The notes under the pieces were generated by a model. It searched no databases. It was not told where the DNA came from and saw only the letters and a list, made by a program, of their open reading frames with translations. Positions 40,514 through 49,138 of a stretch of 49,936 nucleotides of DNA are shown in pieces. The stretch is from assembly GCF_020857975.1 (NCBI RefSeq), contig NZ_JACWUO010000023.1:1-49936 (forward strand), in the 5' to 3' direction. Within the stretch, counting starts at the first letter, position 1. Every line of letters begins with the position of its first letter. The position numbers and the translations under genes were made by a program. This stretch comes from Stenotrophomonas rhizophila (GTDB lineage: Bacteria; Pseudomonadota; Gammaproteobacteria; Xanthomonadales; Xanthomonadaceae).

Positions 40514-41048
40514 GGTTGAGATCCTCCACCTTCTTGCCGCGCTTGGCCGCGATGCGGACCGGCGACTGCATTTCCGACAGGCCCTTCAGCGTGGCGCGAA
40601 CCAGGTTGATCGGGTTGCGCGAACCGACGGCCTTGGCCAGCACGTTCTTGACGCCAACCGCTTCCAGCACGGCGCGCATGGCACCACCGGCGATCACACC
40701 GGTACCTTCGGAGGCCGGCATCATGAACACGCGGGCTGCGCCGTGGCCGGACTTCACCGGGTGCCACAGGGTGCCGTTGTTCAGATCGACGTCGGCCAGG
40801 TTCTTGCGGGCCTGCTCCATCGACTTCTGGATCGCGACCGGCACTTCACGCGCCTTGCCGTAACCGAAACCGACCTTGCCTGCGCCGTCACCGACCACGG
40901 TCAGTGCGGTGAAGGTGAACTGACGGCCACCCTTGACGGTCTTGCTGACGCGGTTGACCGCGACCAGCTTTTCGATCATGCCGTCGTCGACTTTCTCTTC
41001 GCGGTTACGGTCGCGATCGCGACCCCGCTGCTGACGTTCTTCTGCCAT
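40506..41048 (-). CDS. rpsE: 30S ribosomal protein S5
   Basis: 180 residues. The N-terminal tail is rich in Arg, Asp and Glu. The double-stranded-RNA-binding fold has RQFTFTALTVVGDGAGKVGF and GKAREVPVAIQKSMEQARKN; the C-terminal half has ASEGTGVIAGGAMRAVLEAV. S5 guards decoding accuracy at the mRNA entry channel. Preceded by a 158-base gap containing a strong hairpin. Confidence 0.97.
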   Translation of the reverse strand: MAEERQQRGRDRDRNREEKVDDGMIEKLVAVNRVSKTVKGGRQFTFTALTVVGDGAGKVGFGYGKAREVPVAIQKSMEQARKNLADVDLNNGTLWHPVKSGHGAARVFMMPASEGTGVIAGGAMRAVLEAVGVKNVLAKAVGSRNPINLVRATLKGLSEMQSPVRIAAKRGKKVEDLNHG

Positions 41049-41174
41049 GTTGATTCCTTGATTGATTGAGTATGTACGGCTCGAGGCCGCTTATAGCTGT
41101 GGAATGGTGCGGTGGACCGATCGCCCCTGCAGAAGAAGGACGTCGTCCGGCGTAACCCACGCCGGCAGGCAGGC

Positions 41175-41199
41175 GGAAACGGGGCGATGCCCCGTTTCC
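41175..41199 (-). promoter_or_regulatory. Intercistronic hairpin between rplR and rpsE
   Basis: GGAAACGGGGC-GAT-GCCCCGTTTCC, a perfect 11-pair stem starting eight bases after the rplR stop codon. It lacks a T-run. The rest of the 158-base gap shows no gene. Confidence 0.7.
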
Positions 41200-41206
41200 T
41201 TGTCGC

Positions 41207-41566
41207 TTAGAACTGCAGGCCGCCTTCGCGGGCTGCGTCGGCCAGCGCCTTGATGCGGCCGTGGTAGCGGTAGCCCGAGCGGTCGAAAGCGACCTTCTCG
41301 ATGCCCGCAGCCTTGGCGCGCTCGGCGACCAGCTTGCCGACCTTGGCGGCGGCGTCGCTGTTCTTGCCGTTCTTCAGGCCTTCCTTGACGTCGGCCTGGG
41401 TGGTGTTGGCAGCAGCCAGCACCTTGGAGCCATCGGCGGTGAAGACCTGGGCGTACAGGTGCTGACCGGTGCGCAGCACCGACAGACGCGGCACGCCGAG
41501 AACGCGGATGTGTGCACGGGTCGACTTGGCGCGACGCAGGCGGGCGATGTTCTTGTTGATGCTCAT
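41207..41566 (-). CDS. rplR: 50S ribosomal protein L18
   Basis: 119 residues; starts MSINKNIARLRRAKSTRAHI and ends FDRSGYRYHGRIKALADAAR followed by EGGLQF, the diagnostic C-terminus. Binds 5S rRNA with L5. Confidence 0.98.
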   Translation of the reverse strand: MSINKNIARLRRAKSTRAHIRVLGVPRLSVLRTGQHLYAQVFTADGSKVLAAANTTQADVKEGLKNGKNSDAAAKVGKLVAERAKAAGIEKVAFDRSGYRYHGRIKALADAAREGGLQF

Positions 41567-41661
41567 GATTTGAGTTCCTTGAAAGCTGAAGTAAAGCGGG
41601 CTTTTGCTTTGAGAAACCCGGCCGCTGACGGCCAGGCCTCCGTGGAAGTTCCCGCGCCTGA

Positions 41662-42189
41662 TTAGGCCTTCTTGGCTTCCTTACGAATGATGACTTCGCC
41701 GGCGTACTTCACACCCTTGCCCTTGTAGGGCTCCGGCGGACGGAAGCCACGAATCTTGGCGGCAACTTCACCGACGCGCTGCTTGTCGTTGCCCTGGACC
41801 AGAACTTCGGTCTGGGTCGGGGTCGAGATGGTGATGCCTTCCGGCGCCACGAACACGACCGGGTGCGAGAAGCCCAGCGACAGGTTCAGGTCCTTGCCCT
41901 GCATGGCGGCACGGTAACCCACGCCGACCAGCTCGAGCTTGCGCTCGAAGCCTTCGGTCACGCCGTGGACCATGTTGGCCAGGATGGCGCGCACGGTGCC
42001 GGTGAGGGCGACCAGCGAAGCATCGTTGGCGGCCAGGCTGGCAACGCCGTTGTCAACGGTGATTTCGACACCGGCAACCTTGGCAAGCGACAGGGTGCCC
42101 TTGGGGCCCTTCACGCTCACGGATTCCGGCTGGATGGTCAGTTCAACGCCCTTGGGCAGGTTGATTGGCTTCTTGGCTACGCGGGACAT
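41662..42189 (-). CDS. rplF: 50S ribosomal protein L6
   Basis: 175 residues with two similar alpha/beta halves; LVGVGYRAAMQGKDLNLSLG and the C-terminal RGFRPPEPYKGKGVKYAGEV are diagnostic. It lies near the factor-binding centre of the large subunit. Confidence 0.98.
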   Translation of the reverse strand: MSRVAKKPINLPKGVELTIQPESVSVKGPKGTLSLAKVAGVEITVDNGVASLAANDASLVALTGTVRAILANMVHGVTEGFERKLELVGVGYRAAMQGKDLNLSLGFSHPVVFVAPEGITISTPTQTEVLVQGNDKQRVGEVAAKIRGFRPPEPYKGKGVKYAGEVIIRKEAKKA

Positions 42190-42207
42190 AGTAGTTTCCT
42201 TCTCGCC

Positions 42208-42606
42208 TTAGGCCACGAAGCACAGGACTTCGCCGCCGACGCCCAACTGGCGCGCCTGCGCATCAGTCATGATGCCCTTGGAGGTGGAGATGATGGAGAT
42301 GCCCAGGCCGTTGAGGACCTTCGGCAGCTCGGACTTGCCACGGTACTGGCGAAGGCCCGAACGCGAGAAACGCTTCAGGGTCTCGATGACCGGCTTGCCC
42401 TCGAAATACTTCAGCACGATTTCCAGCTCGGACTTGTTGTTCTCGAGCGGGGTCACGCGCAGATCGGTGATGTAACCCTCGTCCTTCAGGACCTGGGCGA
42501 TTGCCACCTTGATCTTGGACGACGGTGCCTTCACCGTCTGTTTGCCAACCGCGGCCGCATTCTTGATGCGTACCAGCAGGTCGGCGATGGGATCAGTCAT
42601 GCTCAT
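42208..42606 (-). CDS. rpsH: 30S ribosomal protein S8
   Basis: 132 residues, MSMTDPIADLLVRIKNAAAV at the start and STSKGIMTDAQARQLGVGGE near the end. It binds helix 21 of 16S rRNA and in E. coli represses the spc operon. Here it follows a 263-base gap holding a terminator-like hairpin and a -10 element, so it may head its own transcript. The start at 42606 excludes a 51-residue upstream frame without similarity. Confidence 0.97.
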   Translation of the reverse strand: MSMTDPIADLLVRIKNAAAVGKQTVKAPSSKIKVAIAQVLKDEGYITDLRVTPLENNKSELEIVLKYFEGKPVIETLKRFSRSGLRQYRGKSELPKVLNGLGISIISTSKGIMTDAQARQLGVGGEVLCFVA

Positions 42607-42747
42607 AGTCGATACCTTTGAGTGCACCGATATCCGCTTTCGCGAAAATCTTGTGTCTTCCTGGGATGGGCCAGGGCCCCTGGAACGATGGTGGGCCGGC
42701 CAGCAGCCGGCGCCATACCCCGCCCTTGTGAAAAGGCAAGACGCGGG

Positions 42748-42753
42748 AGTATA
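42748..42753 (-). promoter_or_regulatory. Candidate -10 element upstream of rpsH
   Basis: TATACT on the minus strand directly after the terminator-like hairpin, about 142 bases before the rpsH start. No good -35 hexamer is present 16-18 bases upstream, so this is weak evidence. The leader between it and rpsH has GC-rich palindromes around 42660-42715. Confidence 0.35.
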
Positions 42754-42757
42754 CGGC

Positions 42758-42785
42758 AAAAAGAGCCCGACTTGCGCCGGACTCT
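42758..42785 (-). terminator. Terminator-like hairpin between rpsN and rpsH
   Basis: On the minus strand AGAGTCCGGC-GCAA-GTCGGGCTCT forms a ten-pair stem with G-T pairs, followed by TTTTTG. It lies 84 bases after the rpsN stop. A second hairpin, CCCGCGC-CGTGAA-GCGCGGG, lies closer to rpsN at 42829-42848. Confidence 0.7.
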
Positions 42786-42869
42786 CTTAATCGGGAAGAA
42801 ACCTGAACAACCGGCCCCTTCCCCCTGCCCCGCGCCGTGAAGCGCGGGCCAGGTTGTGGGAGCGATCCC

Positions 42870-43175
42870 TTACCAGCTGGCCTTGCGCAGGCCCGGCACG
42901 TCGCCGCGCATGGTGGCTTCGCGCAGCTTGTTGCGGCCCAGGCCGAACTTGCTGTACACGCCACGCGGGCGGCCGGACAGTTCGCAGCGGTTGCGGTGGC
43001 GGCTCGGCGACGAATCGCGCGGCAGCTTCTGCAACTTGATGACGGCCTCGGCCTTTTCGTCGTACGAAGCGGTGGTGCTTGCGATGATCTTCTTCAGCGC
43101 GTCACGCTTGCCGGCGTACTTGACAGCGAGCTTGGCCCGCTTCAGGTCGCGGTTGACCATGGAGGTCTTTGCCAT
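42870..43175 (-). CDS. rpsN: 30S ribosomal protein S14
   Basis: 101 residues, MAKTSMVNRDLKRAKLAVKY and the C-terminal RNRCELSGRPRGVYSKFGLG. This is the long zinc-free type, with only one of the zinc-binding cysteines left. Confidence 0.98.
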   Translation of the reverse strand: MAKTSMVNRDLKRAKLAVKYAGKRDALKKIIASTTASYDEKAEAVIKLQKLPRDSSPSRHRNRCELSGRPRGVYSKFGLGRNKLREATMRGDVPGLRKASW

Positions 43176-43193
43176 TTCGGTTTCCTCGACGTA

Positions 43194-43736
43194 TCAGTTA
43201 CGGAACGGGAACTTGAACGCTGCAAGCAGCGCCTTCGCTTCCGCATCGGTCTTGGCGGTGGTGGTGATGGCGATATCCATGCCGCGAATCGCGTCGACAG
43301 CGTCGAAGTCGATTTCCGGGAAGATGATCTGTTCCTTCACACCCATGTTGAAGTTGCCACGACCGTCGAAGGAGCGACCGGAGACACCACGGAAGTCGCG
43401 CACGCGCGGCAGCGAGATGTTGATCAGGCGATCCATGAACTCATACATCTTTTCACGACGCAGCGTGGTCTTGCAGCCGATCGGCCAACCATCGCGGATC
43501 TTGAACGATGCCACCGAGACGCGGGACTTGGTCACGATCGGCTTCTGACCGGAGACCTTGGCCATGTCGGCGACGGCATTTTCCAGGATCTTCTTGTTCG
43601 TGGCCGCTTCGCCGACACCCATGTTCAGGGTGACCTTGACCAGCTTCGGAACCTGCATCGGATTGGTGTAGCCGAACTGCTTCATCAGCGCCGGCACCAC
43701 TTCTTCCTTGTAGAACTTTTCGAGACGGGTATTCAT
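43194..43736 (-). CDS. rplE: 50S ribosomal protein L5
   Basis: 180 residues, with VPKLVKVTLNMGVGEA and RVRDFRGVSGRSFDGRGNFN. Binds 5S rRNA and contacts P-site tRNA and the small subunit. Confidence 0.98.
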   Translation of the reverse strand: MNTRLEKFYKEEVVPALMKQFGYTNPMQVPKLVKVTLNMGVGEAATNKKILENAVADMAKVSGQKPIVTKSRVSVASFKIRDGWPIGCKTTLRREKMYEFMDRLINISLPRVRDFRGVSGRSFDGRGNFNMGVKEQIIFPEIDFDAVDAIRGMDIAITTTAKTDAEAKALLAAFKFPFRN

Positions 43737-43747
43737 CAGCGCATTCC

Positions 43748-44065
43748 TCAGGCGTCCAGCGCCTCACCGCTGGAGCGGAACACACGCAGTTTGCGTCCAT
43801 CCTCCAGCACCTTGAAGCCAACGCGCTCGCCCTTGCCCGAAGCCGGGTTCAGCACATTCACGTTGGAGATATGGATCGAAGCTTCACGCTCGACCACGCC
43901 GCCGGCAACGCCTGCCTGCGGATTCGGCTTGGTGTGGCGCTTGACGATGTTCACGTTGGCGACGATCACACGATCGCCGTCGACGCGGACGATTTCGCCC
44001 TGCTTGCCCTTGTCCTTGCCGGTGTTGACGACAACCTGGTCGCCCTTCTTGATACGGTTAGCCAT
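43748..44065 (-). CDS. rplX: 50S ribosomal protein L24
   Basis: 105 residues with a KOW motif, MANRIKKGDQVVVNTGKDKG at the start. An assembly initiator of the large subunit. Lies 11 bases before rplE. Confidence 0.97.
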   Translation of the reverse strand: MANRIKKGDQVVVNTGKDKGKQGEIVRVDGDRVIVANVNIVKRHTKPNPQAGVAGGVVEREASIHISNVNVLNPASGKGERVGFKVLEDGRKLRVFRSSGEALDA

Positions 44066-44081
44066 GATTATCTCCTGTCGC

Positions 44082-44450
44082 TCACAGCACTTCGGGAGCG
44101 AGCGAGACGATCTTCATGAACTTCTCGGTACGAAGTTCACGCGTCACCGGTCCGAAGATGCGGGTGCCGATCGGCTCTTGCTTGTTGTTGAGCAGGACGG
44201 CGGCGTTGGCGTCGAAACGGATCAGCGAACCGTCGGCGCGACGCACACCCTTGCGGGTACGCACCACGACGGCGTCGAACACTTCACCCTTCTTTACCTT
44301 GCCGCGCGGGATCGCATCCTTCACGGTGACCTTGATGATGTCACCGATGTGGGCGTAGCGACGCTTGGAGCCGCCCAGCACCTTGATGCACATCACTTCC
44401 TTGGCACCGGAATTGTCCGCGACCTCGAGGTAGCTCTGCATCTGGATCAT
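44082..44450 (-). CDS. rplN: 50S ribosomal protein L14
   Basis: 122 residues, MIQMQSYLEVADNSGAKEVM at the start and FGPVTRELRTEKFMKIVSLA near the end. Forms an intersubunit bridge. Confidence 0.98.
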   Translation of the reverse strand: MIQMQSYLEVADNSGAKEVMCIKVLGGSKRRYAHIGDIIKVTVKDAIPRGKVKKGEVFDAVVVRTRKGVRRADGSLIRFDANAAVLLNNKQEPIGTRIFGPVTRELRTEKFMKIVSLAPEVL

Positions 44451-44463
44451 GATTCAGATCTCC

Positions 44464-44733
44464 TTATTCAGCCGCACGCGTGATGACTTCCACCACGCGC
44501 CAGTTCTTGGTCTTGGACATCGGAGCAATTTCGGTCACGCGGACGACATCGCCTTCGTTGCAGGCGTTGTCGGCGTCGTGTGCGTGCAGCTTGGTCGAAC
44601 GCTTGATGTACTTGCCGTACAGGGCGTGCTTGACCAGGCGCTCCACCAACACGGTGACCGTCTTGTCCATCTTGTTGCTGACGACACGGCCTTCGACCGT
44701 ACGCAGCGTTTTGTTTTCAGTATTTTCGCTCAT
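44464..44733 (-). CDS. rpsQ: 30S ribosomal protein S17
   Basis: 89 residues with an OB fold; LRTVEGRVVSNKMDKTVTVL and HDADNACNEGDVVRVTEIAP. ATG 44733 is chosen because AAGGA lies eight bases before it; ATG 44742 would overlap that site. Confidence 0.96.
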   Translation of the reverse strand: MSENTENKTLRTVEGRVVSNKMDKTVTVLVERLVKHALYGKYIKRSTKLHAHDADNACNEGDVVRVTEIAPMSKTKNWRVVEVITRAAE

Positions 44734-44744
44734 CGCGGCCATCC

Positions 44745-44930
44745 TTACTTGGTGCTGCCGAGCAGGGTCTTGACGCGAGCAATCTCGCGGCGAACCCGGC
44801 GGGTTTCGTGGGTCTTCGGCAGCTGGCCAGTGACCTGCTGCATACGGAGCGAGAACTGCTCCTTACGCAGGTCGATCAGGTGGCTCTTCAGGTCGTCAGC
44901 CGACTTTTCGCGAAGTTGTTTGATATCCAT
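44745..44930 (-). CDS. rpmC: 50S ribosomal protein L29
   Basis: 61 residues, a helical hairpin with SLRMQQVTGQLPKTHETRRV followed by RREIARVKT. Its ATG shares one base with the rplP stop (TGATG), indicating coupled translation. Confidence 0.97.
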   Translation of the reverse strand: MDIKQLREKSADDLKSHLIDLRKEQFSLRMQQVTGQLPKTHETRRVRREIARVKTLLGSTK

Positions 44931-45343
44931 CAGAGCACCGTCCGGGTCACGAAAGTGGTGGTCACGGAGAGCTTGGCGGCTGCCAGGCGGAACGCCTCAC
45001 GTGCCACGTCCTCTGCGACGCCTTCGATTTCATAGATCATGCGGCCGGGCTGGATCTGGGCTACCCAGTATTCCACGTTGCCCTTACCAGAGCCCATTCG
45101 CACTTCGATGGGCTTCTTGGTGATCGGCTTGTCGGGGAACACTCGGATCCACATCTTGCCGCCGCGCTTGACGTAGCGGCTGATCGAGCGGCGGGCCGCT
45201 TCGATCTGACGCGCGGTCAGCTGACCATGAGCGGTTGCCTTGAGGCCGTATTCGCCAAAGCTGACGGCGTTGCCGCTCCAGCTCAGACCATCGTTACGGC
45301 CCTTGTGTACCTTGCGGTATTTGGTTCGCTTGGGTTGCAACAT
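44930..45343 (-). CDS. rplP: 50S ribosomal protein L16
   Basis: 137 residues, MLQPKRTKYRKVHKGRNDGL at the start and GKMWIRVFPDKPITKKPIEV in the middle. Lies close to the peptidyl-transferase centre; the conserved Arg in this protein can be hydroxylated in some bacteria. Confidence 0.98.
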   Translation of the reverse strand: MLQPKRTKYRKVHKGRNDGLSWSGNAVSFGEYGLKATAHGQLTARQIEAARRSISRYVKRGGKMWIRVFPDKPITKKPIEVRMGSGKGNVEYWVAQIQPGRMIYEIEGVAEDVAREAFRLAAAKLSVTTTFVTRTVL

Positions 45344-45348
45344 TGTCG

Positions 45349-46083
45349 TTACCTCGCTTCACGAGCCGGGCGCGACGGGCGGTCACCGCGGTCGCCGCGA
45401 TCATGACGATCGTTGCGCGGGGAGTCGTCCTGCTTTTCCTGGCCAACCTGGGAGAAATCGAAGACTTCGCCCTTGTAGATCCAGACCTTGATGCCGATGA
45501 TGCCGTAGGTCGTCTTGGCTTCAGCGAAACCATAGTCGATGTCGGCACGCAGCGTATGCAGCGGCACGCGGCCTTCGCGGTACCACTCCGAACGGGCGAT
45601 TTCTGCGCCGTTCAAGCGGCCACCGACGTTGACCTTGATGCCCAGGGCACCGAGGCGCATCGCGTTGCCGACCGAACGCTTCATCGCGCGGCGGAACATG
45701 ATGCGACGCTCAAGCTGCTGCGCGATGGACTCGGCAACCAGCTGGGCGTCCAGCTCGGGCTTGCGCACTTCGGTGACGTTGATGTGCGCCGGGACGCCCA
45801 TCATTTCGCTCACTTCCTTACGCAGCTTTTCGATGTCCTCGCCACGCTTGCCGATCACCACGCCCGGACGGGCGGTGTGGATCGTCACGCGAGCGGTCTT
45901 TGCCGGACGCTCGATCAGGATCTTGCTGATGCCGGCCTGCGCGAGCTTCTTGCGCAGCATTTCCCGCACCTTCAGGTCGGCCGCCAGATAACCAGCGAAC
46001 TCGGCCTTGTTGGCGTACCACTTGGAGTTCCAGTCCTTGGAAATGCCGAGGCGGATACCAATCGGATGAACTTTATGACCCAT
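45349..46083 (-). CDS. rpsC: 30S ribosomal protein S3
   Basis: 244 residues. KH domain with GVVIGKRGEDIEKLRKEVSE, and the C-terminal domain with IMFRRAMKRSVGNAMRLGAL. The last 30 residues are a charged Arg/Asp tail (DRHDRGDRGDRPSRPAREAR) longer than in E. coli (233 residues). It helps unwind mRNA at the entry site. Confidence 0.98.
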   Translation of the reverse strand: MGHKVHPIGIRLGISKDWNSKWYANKAEFAGYLAADLKVREMLRKKLAQAGISKILIERPAKTARVTIHTARPGVVIGKRGEDIEKLRKEVSEMMGVPAHINVTEVRKPELDAQLVAESIAQQLERRIMFRRAMKRSVGNAMRLGALGIKVNVGGRLNGAEIARSEWYREGRVPLHTLRADIDYGFAEAKTTYGIIGIKVWIYKGEVFDFSQVGQEKQDDSPRNDRHDRGDRGDRPSRPAREAR

Positions 46084-46100
46084 GGTGTTTTCCTTTCCGC

Positions 46101-46436
46101 TTACTTGCCGGCGCCCACAACCACAGTGATGTGGCTGGTGCGCTTGAGGATGCGGGTGCCGCGGCCTTTCGCCCGCGCCATGAAACGCTTCAGGGTCGGA
46201 CCTTCATCTACCATGATGGTCTGAACCTTCAGCTCGTCGACGTCGGCGCCCTGGTTGTTTTCGGCATTTGCGATAGCCGACTCCACCACCTTCTTGATCA
46301 GGTGGGCAGCCTTCTTATCCGAAAACTTCAACAGGTTGACCGCACGCTCGGCCGGCAGGCCGCGCACCTGGTCTGCGACCAGGCGGGCTTTCTGCGCAGA
46401 GATGCGCGCGGAGCGCAGGATTGCTTTCGCTTCCAT
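46101..46436 (-). CDS. rplV: 50S ribosomal protein L22
   Basis: 111 residues; SARISAQKARLVADQVRGLP, and the exit-tunnel loop near KGRGTRILKRTSHITVVV. ATG 46436 is chosen because AAGGAG lies eight bases upstream; ATG 46442 is too close to it. Confidence 0.97.
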   Translation of the reverse strand: MEAKAILRSARISAQKARLVADQVRGLPAERAVNLLKFSDKKAAHLIKKVVESAIANAENNQGADVDELKVQTIMVDEGPTLKRFMARAKGRGTRILKRTSHITVVVGAGK

Positions 46437-46448
46437 TGTCATCTCTCC

Positions 46449-46718
46449 TTACTTGCCCGACTTCTTGTCACCACCGTGACCCTTGAAGGTCCGGGTGATG
46501 GCAAATTCGCCGAGCTTGTGGCCGACCATGTTCTCGTTGACGAGCACCGGAACGTGGTTCTTGCCGTTATGAACGGCGATGGTGATGCCTACCATTTCCG
46601 GCAGGATCATCGAACGGCGCGACCAGGTCTTGATCGGCTTCTTGCTACCCGCAGCGGCCTCCACCTTCTTGACGAGGTGGTGATCGACGAACGGGCCCTT
46701 CTTGAGTGAACGTGCCAT
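46449..46718 (-). CDS. rpsS: 30S ribosomal protein S19
   Basis: 89 residues, MARSLKKGPFVDHHLVKKVE and WSRRSMILPEMVGITIAVHN. It sits in the 30S head next to S13. Confidence 0.98.
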   Translation of the reverse strand: MARSLKKGPFVDHHLVKKVEAAAGSKKPIKTWSRRSMILPEMVGITIAVHNGKNHVPVLVNENMVGHKLGEFAITRTFKGHGGDKKSGK

Positions 46719-46724
46719 GGTCGA

Positions 46725-47552
46725 TTAGCCCCTACGATCGCGGACGATGAATTGCTGGGTGCGCTTGTTCTTGCGCGTCTTGTAACCCTTGGTCGGAACA
46801 CCCCACGGGGTGACCGGATGCGGATTACCCTGGCCGGCCTTCGCCTCACCACCACCGTGCGGATGGTCAACCGGGTTCATGGCAGCACCACGAACGGTCG
46901 GGCGGACACCACGCCAGCGCTTGGCGCCAGCCTTGCCCAGCTTTTCCAGGTTGTGTTCGTCGTTGCCGACTTCACCGATGGTGGCACGGCACTCGACCGG
47001 AACCTTACGCATTTCACCCGAGCGCAGGCGCAGGGTGGCGTAGATGCCCTCACGAGCGACGAGCTGCACGGCAGCGCCGGCGGCACGCGCGATCTGGGCG
47101 CCCTTGCCCGGCTTCAGTTCGATGCCGTGGACAGTGGTACCGACCGGGATGTTGCGCAGCGGCAGCGTGTTGCCGGTCTTGATCGGCGCATCCGAACCCG
47201 CGATCACCTGGTCACCGGCCTTGAGGCCCTTCGGTGCGATGATGTAGCGGCGTTCGCCGTCGACGTAGCACAGCAGGGCGATATGGGCGGTGCGGTTCGG
47301 ATCGTATTCGATGCGTTCCACGCGCGCCGGAATGCCTTCCTTGTTGCGCTTGAAGTCGATGACACGGTAGTGCTGCTTGTGGCCACCACCAACGTGACGG
47401 GTGGTGATGCGGCCGTGGTGGTTACGACCACCGGACTTGCTCTGCGGCTCCAGCAACGCTGCGTGCGGTGCGCCCTTGTGCAGATCGGGCGTAACCACGC
47501 GCACGGCCGAACGGCGGCCGGGGGAAGTGGGCTTGAATTTCATCAATGGCAT
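46725..47552 (-). CDS. rplB: 50S ribosomal protein L2
   Basis: 275 residues. VRGAAMNPVDHPHGGGEAKA contains the conserved His of the peptidyl-transferase region. N-terminal MPLMKFKPTSPGRRSAVRVV. Needed for subunit joining. Confidence 0.98.
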   Translation of the reverse strand: MPLMKFKPTSPGRRSAVRVVTPDLHKGAPHAALLEPQSKSGGRNHHGRITTRHVGGGHKQHYRVIDFKRNKEGIPARVERIEYDPNRTAHIALLCYVDGERRYIIAPKGLKAGDQVIAGSDAPIKTGNTLPLRNIPVGTTVHGIELKPGKGAQIARAAGAAVQLVAREGIYATLRLRSGEMRKVPVECRATIGEVGNDEHNLEKLGKAGAKRWRGVRPTVRGAAMNPVDHPHGGGEAKAGQGNPHPVTPWGVPTKGYKTRKNKRTQQFIVRDRRG

Positions 47553-47562
47553 GGGATGTACC

Positions 47563-47862
47563 TCAGGCCTTGGCCGTTACATCGATGGACTGGCCATCGG
47601 CGAGACGCACGTACGCCTTGCGCCAATCGCCGCGGCGGCCGGTGCGGTTACGGAAGGACTTGTTCTTGCCCTTCACGTTCAGCACGTTGACCGATTCGAC
47701 CTTGACGTCGAACAGCTGCTCAACCGCGGCCTTTACATCGGCCTTGGTGGCTTCGTTCGAAACTTCGAAGACATACTGGTTGGAATGTTCCTGCAGGCGC
47801 GCGGTCTTTTCGGAGACTCGCGGAGCGCGCAGCACGCTGAAGACTTTTTCGTTGCTGCTCAT
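47563..47862 (-). CDS. rplW: 50S ribosomal protein L23
   Basis: 99 residues, VLRAPRVSEKTARLQEHSNQ and FRNRTGRRGDWRKAYVRL. It lies at the exit tunnel and docks trigger factor and SRP. ATG 47862 overlaps the rplD stop by four bases and has GAGGAG eight bases upstream; GTG 47871 was not used. Confidence 0.96.
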   Translation of the reverse strand: MSSNEKVFSVLRAPRVSEKTARLQEHSNQYVFEVSNEATKADVKAAVEQLFDVKVESVNVLNVKGKNKSFRNRTGRRGDWRKAYVRLADGQSIDVTAKA

Positions 47863-48464
47863 GCCAGCCACTCCTCGACCTTCTTGACCGCGTCAGCGGT
47901 GATGACGACCGTGTCGGCACCGACCAGCGACACCGGGTCCAGACCCTGCACGTCACGCACTTCCACGTAGGGAATGTTGCGCGCCGACAGGTACAGGTGC
48001 TCGGAAGCGTCTTCGGTGACGATCAGCGGGCGCTTGCCCACTTCCAGGCCGGCCAGCTTGGCGATCAACGACTTGGTGTTGGTCGCTTCGACATCGAAGG
48101 ACTCCACGATCGTCAAACGGCCCTGACGGTTCAGCTCGGACAGGATCGCGCACATGGCTGCACGGTACTGCTTGCGGTTGACCTTCTGCTCGAAGCTGCG
48201 CGGCTTGGCCGCGAAGGTGACACCACCGCCGACGAAGATCGGAGCCGTCAGTGCGCCATGACGCGCGCCGCCGCCCTTCTGCTTCTTCGACTTCTTGGTG
48301 GTACCAGCCACTTCAGAGCGAGTCTTCTGTGCCTTGGTGCCGGCGCGACCGGCGTTGCGGTAAGCAACGACGACCTGGTGAACCAGATCTTCGCTGAAAT
48401 CGCGACCGAACACGGCATCGGAAACCGAGACCTTGTTGTTGCTACCCGTGATAACGAGTTCCAT
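47859..48464 (-). CDS. rplD: 50S ribosomal protein L4
   Basis: 201 residues, with the tunnel loop near KQKGGGARHGALTAPIFVGG and the C-terminal NIPYVEVRDVQGLDPVSLVG. In E. coli L4 also represses the S10 operon. ATG 48464 is chosen because AAGGAG lies eight bases upstream. Confidence 0.97.
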   Translation of the reverse strand: MELVITGSNNKVSVSDAVFGRDFSEDLVHQVVVAYRNAGRAGTKAQKTRSEVAGTTKKSKKQKGGGARHGALTAPIFVGGGVTFAAKPRSFEQKVNRKQYRAAMCAILSELNRQGRLTIVESFDVEATNTKSLIAKLAGLEVGKRPLIVTEDASEHLYLSARNIPYVEVRDVQGLDPVSLVGADTVVITADAVKKVEEWLA

Positions 48465-48476
48465 CGTCATCTCTCC

Positions 48477-49127
48477 TTATGCCTTGCTAGCCGGACGAAC
48501 GATCACGTCACCACCCGCTGCGCCCGGAACGGCACCACGAATAGCGATCAGACCACGCTCGACATCGACCTTCACCACTTCAAGGCCCTGGGTGCTCTGC
48601 TGCACCGAACCCATGTGGCCGGACATCTTCTTGCCCGGGAAAACGCGACCCGGGGTCTGGCGCTGGCCCAAGGAACCCGGCGCGCGATGCGACAGCGAGT
48701 TACCGTGGGTTGCATCGCCCATACGGAAGTTGTAGCGCTTGATGGTGCCCTGGAAGCCCTTACCCTTGGTGACACCCTGGACGTCGACCTTCTGGCCGAC
48801 TTCAAAGATGTCCGCCTTGACTTCGCCACCGACGGCGAAATCGCCGAGCTGGGCGTCTTCAACGCGGAATTCCCACAGGCCACGACCGGCTTCGACCTTC
48901 GCCTTGGCGAAGTGGCCGGCTTCCGGCTTGTTGACCAGGGCAGCGCGACGCGCGCCGACGGTCACCTGCACGGCGCTGTAGCCGTCAGCTTCGACGGTCT
49001 TGATCTGCGCGATGCGGTTCGGGGTTGCTTCAATCAGGGTCACCGGGATGGCCTGGCCATCTTCAGTGAAAACGCGGCTCATGCCAGCCTTGCGGCCCAC
49101 GAAGCCCAACGAATATTTCTTCGTCAT
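48477..49127 (-). CDS. rplC: 50S ribosomal protein L3
   Basis: 216 residues. KGKGFQGTIKRYNFRMGDAT and QRQTPGRVFPGKKMSGHMGS, the latter containing the Gln next to the peptidyl-transferase centre that is methylated in E. coli. Confidence 0.98.
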   Translation of the reverse strand: MTKKYSLGFVGRKAGMSRVFTEDGQAIPVTLIEATPNRIAQIKTVEADGYSAVQVTVGARRAALVNKPEAGHFAKAKVEAGRGLWEFRVEDAQLGDFAVGGEVKADIFEVGQKVDVQGVTKGKGFQGTIKRYNFRMGDATHGNSLSHRAPGSLGQRQTPGRVFPGKKMSGHMGSVQQSTQGLEVVKVDVERGLIAIRGAVPGAAGGDVIVRPASKA

Positions 49128-49138
49128 GGTCGTAGTCC

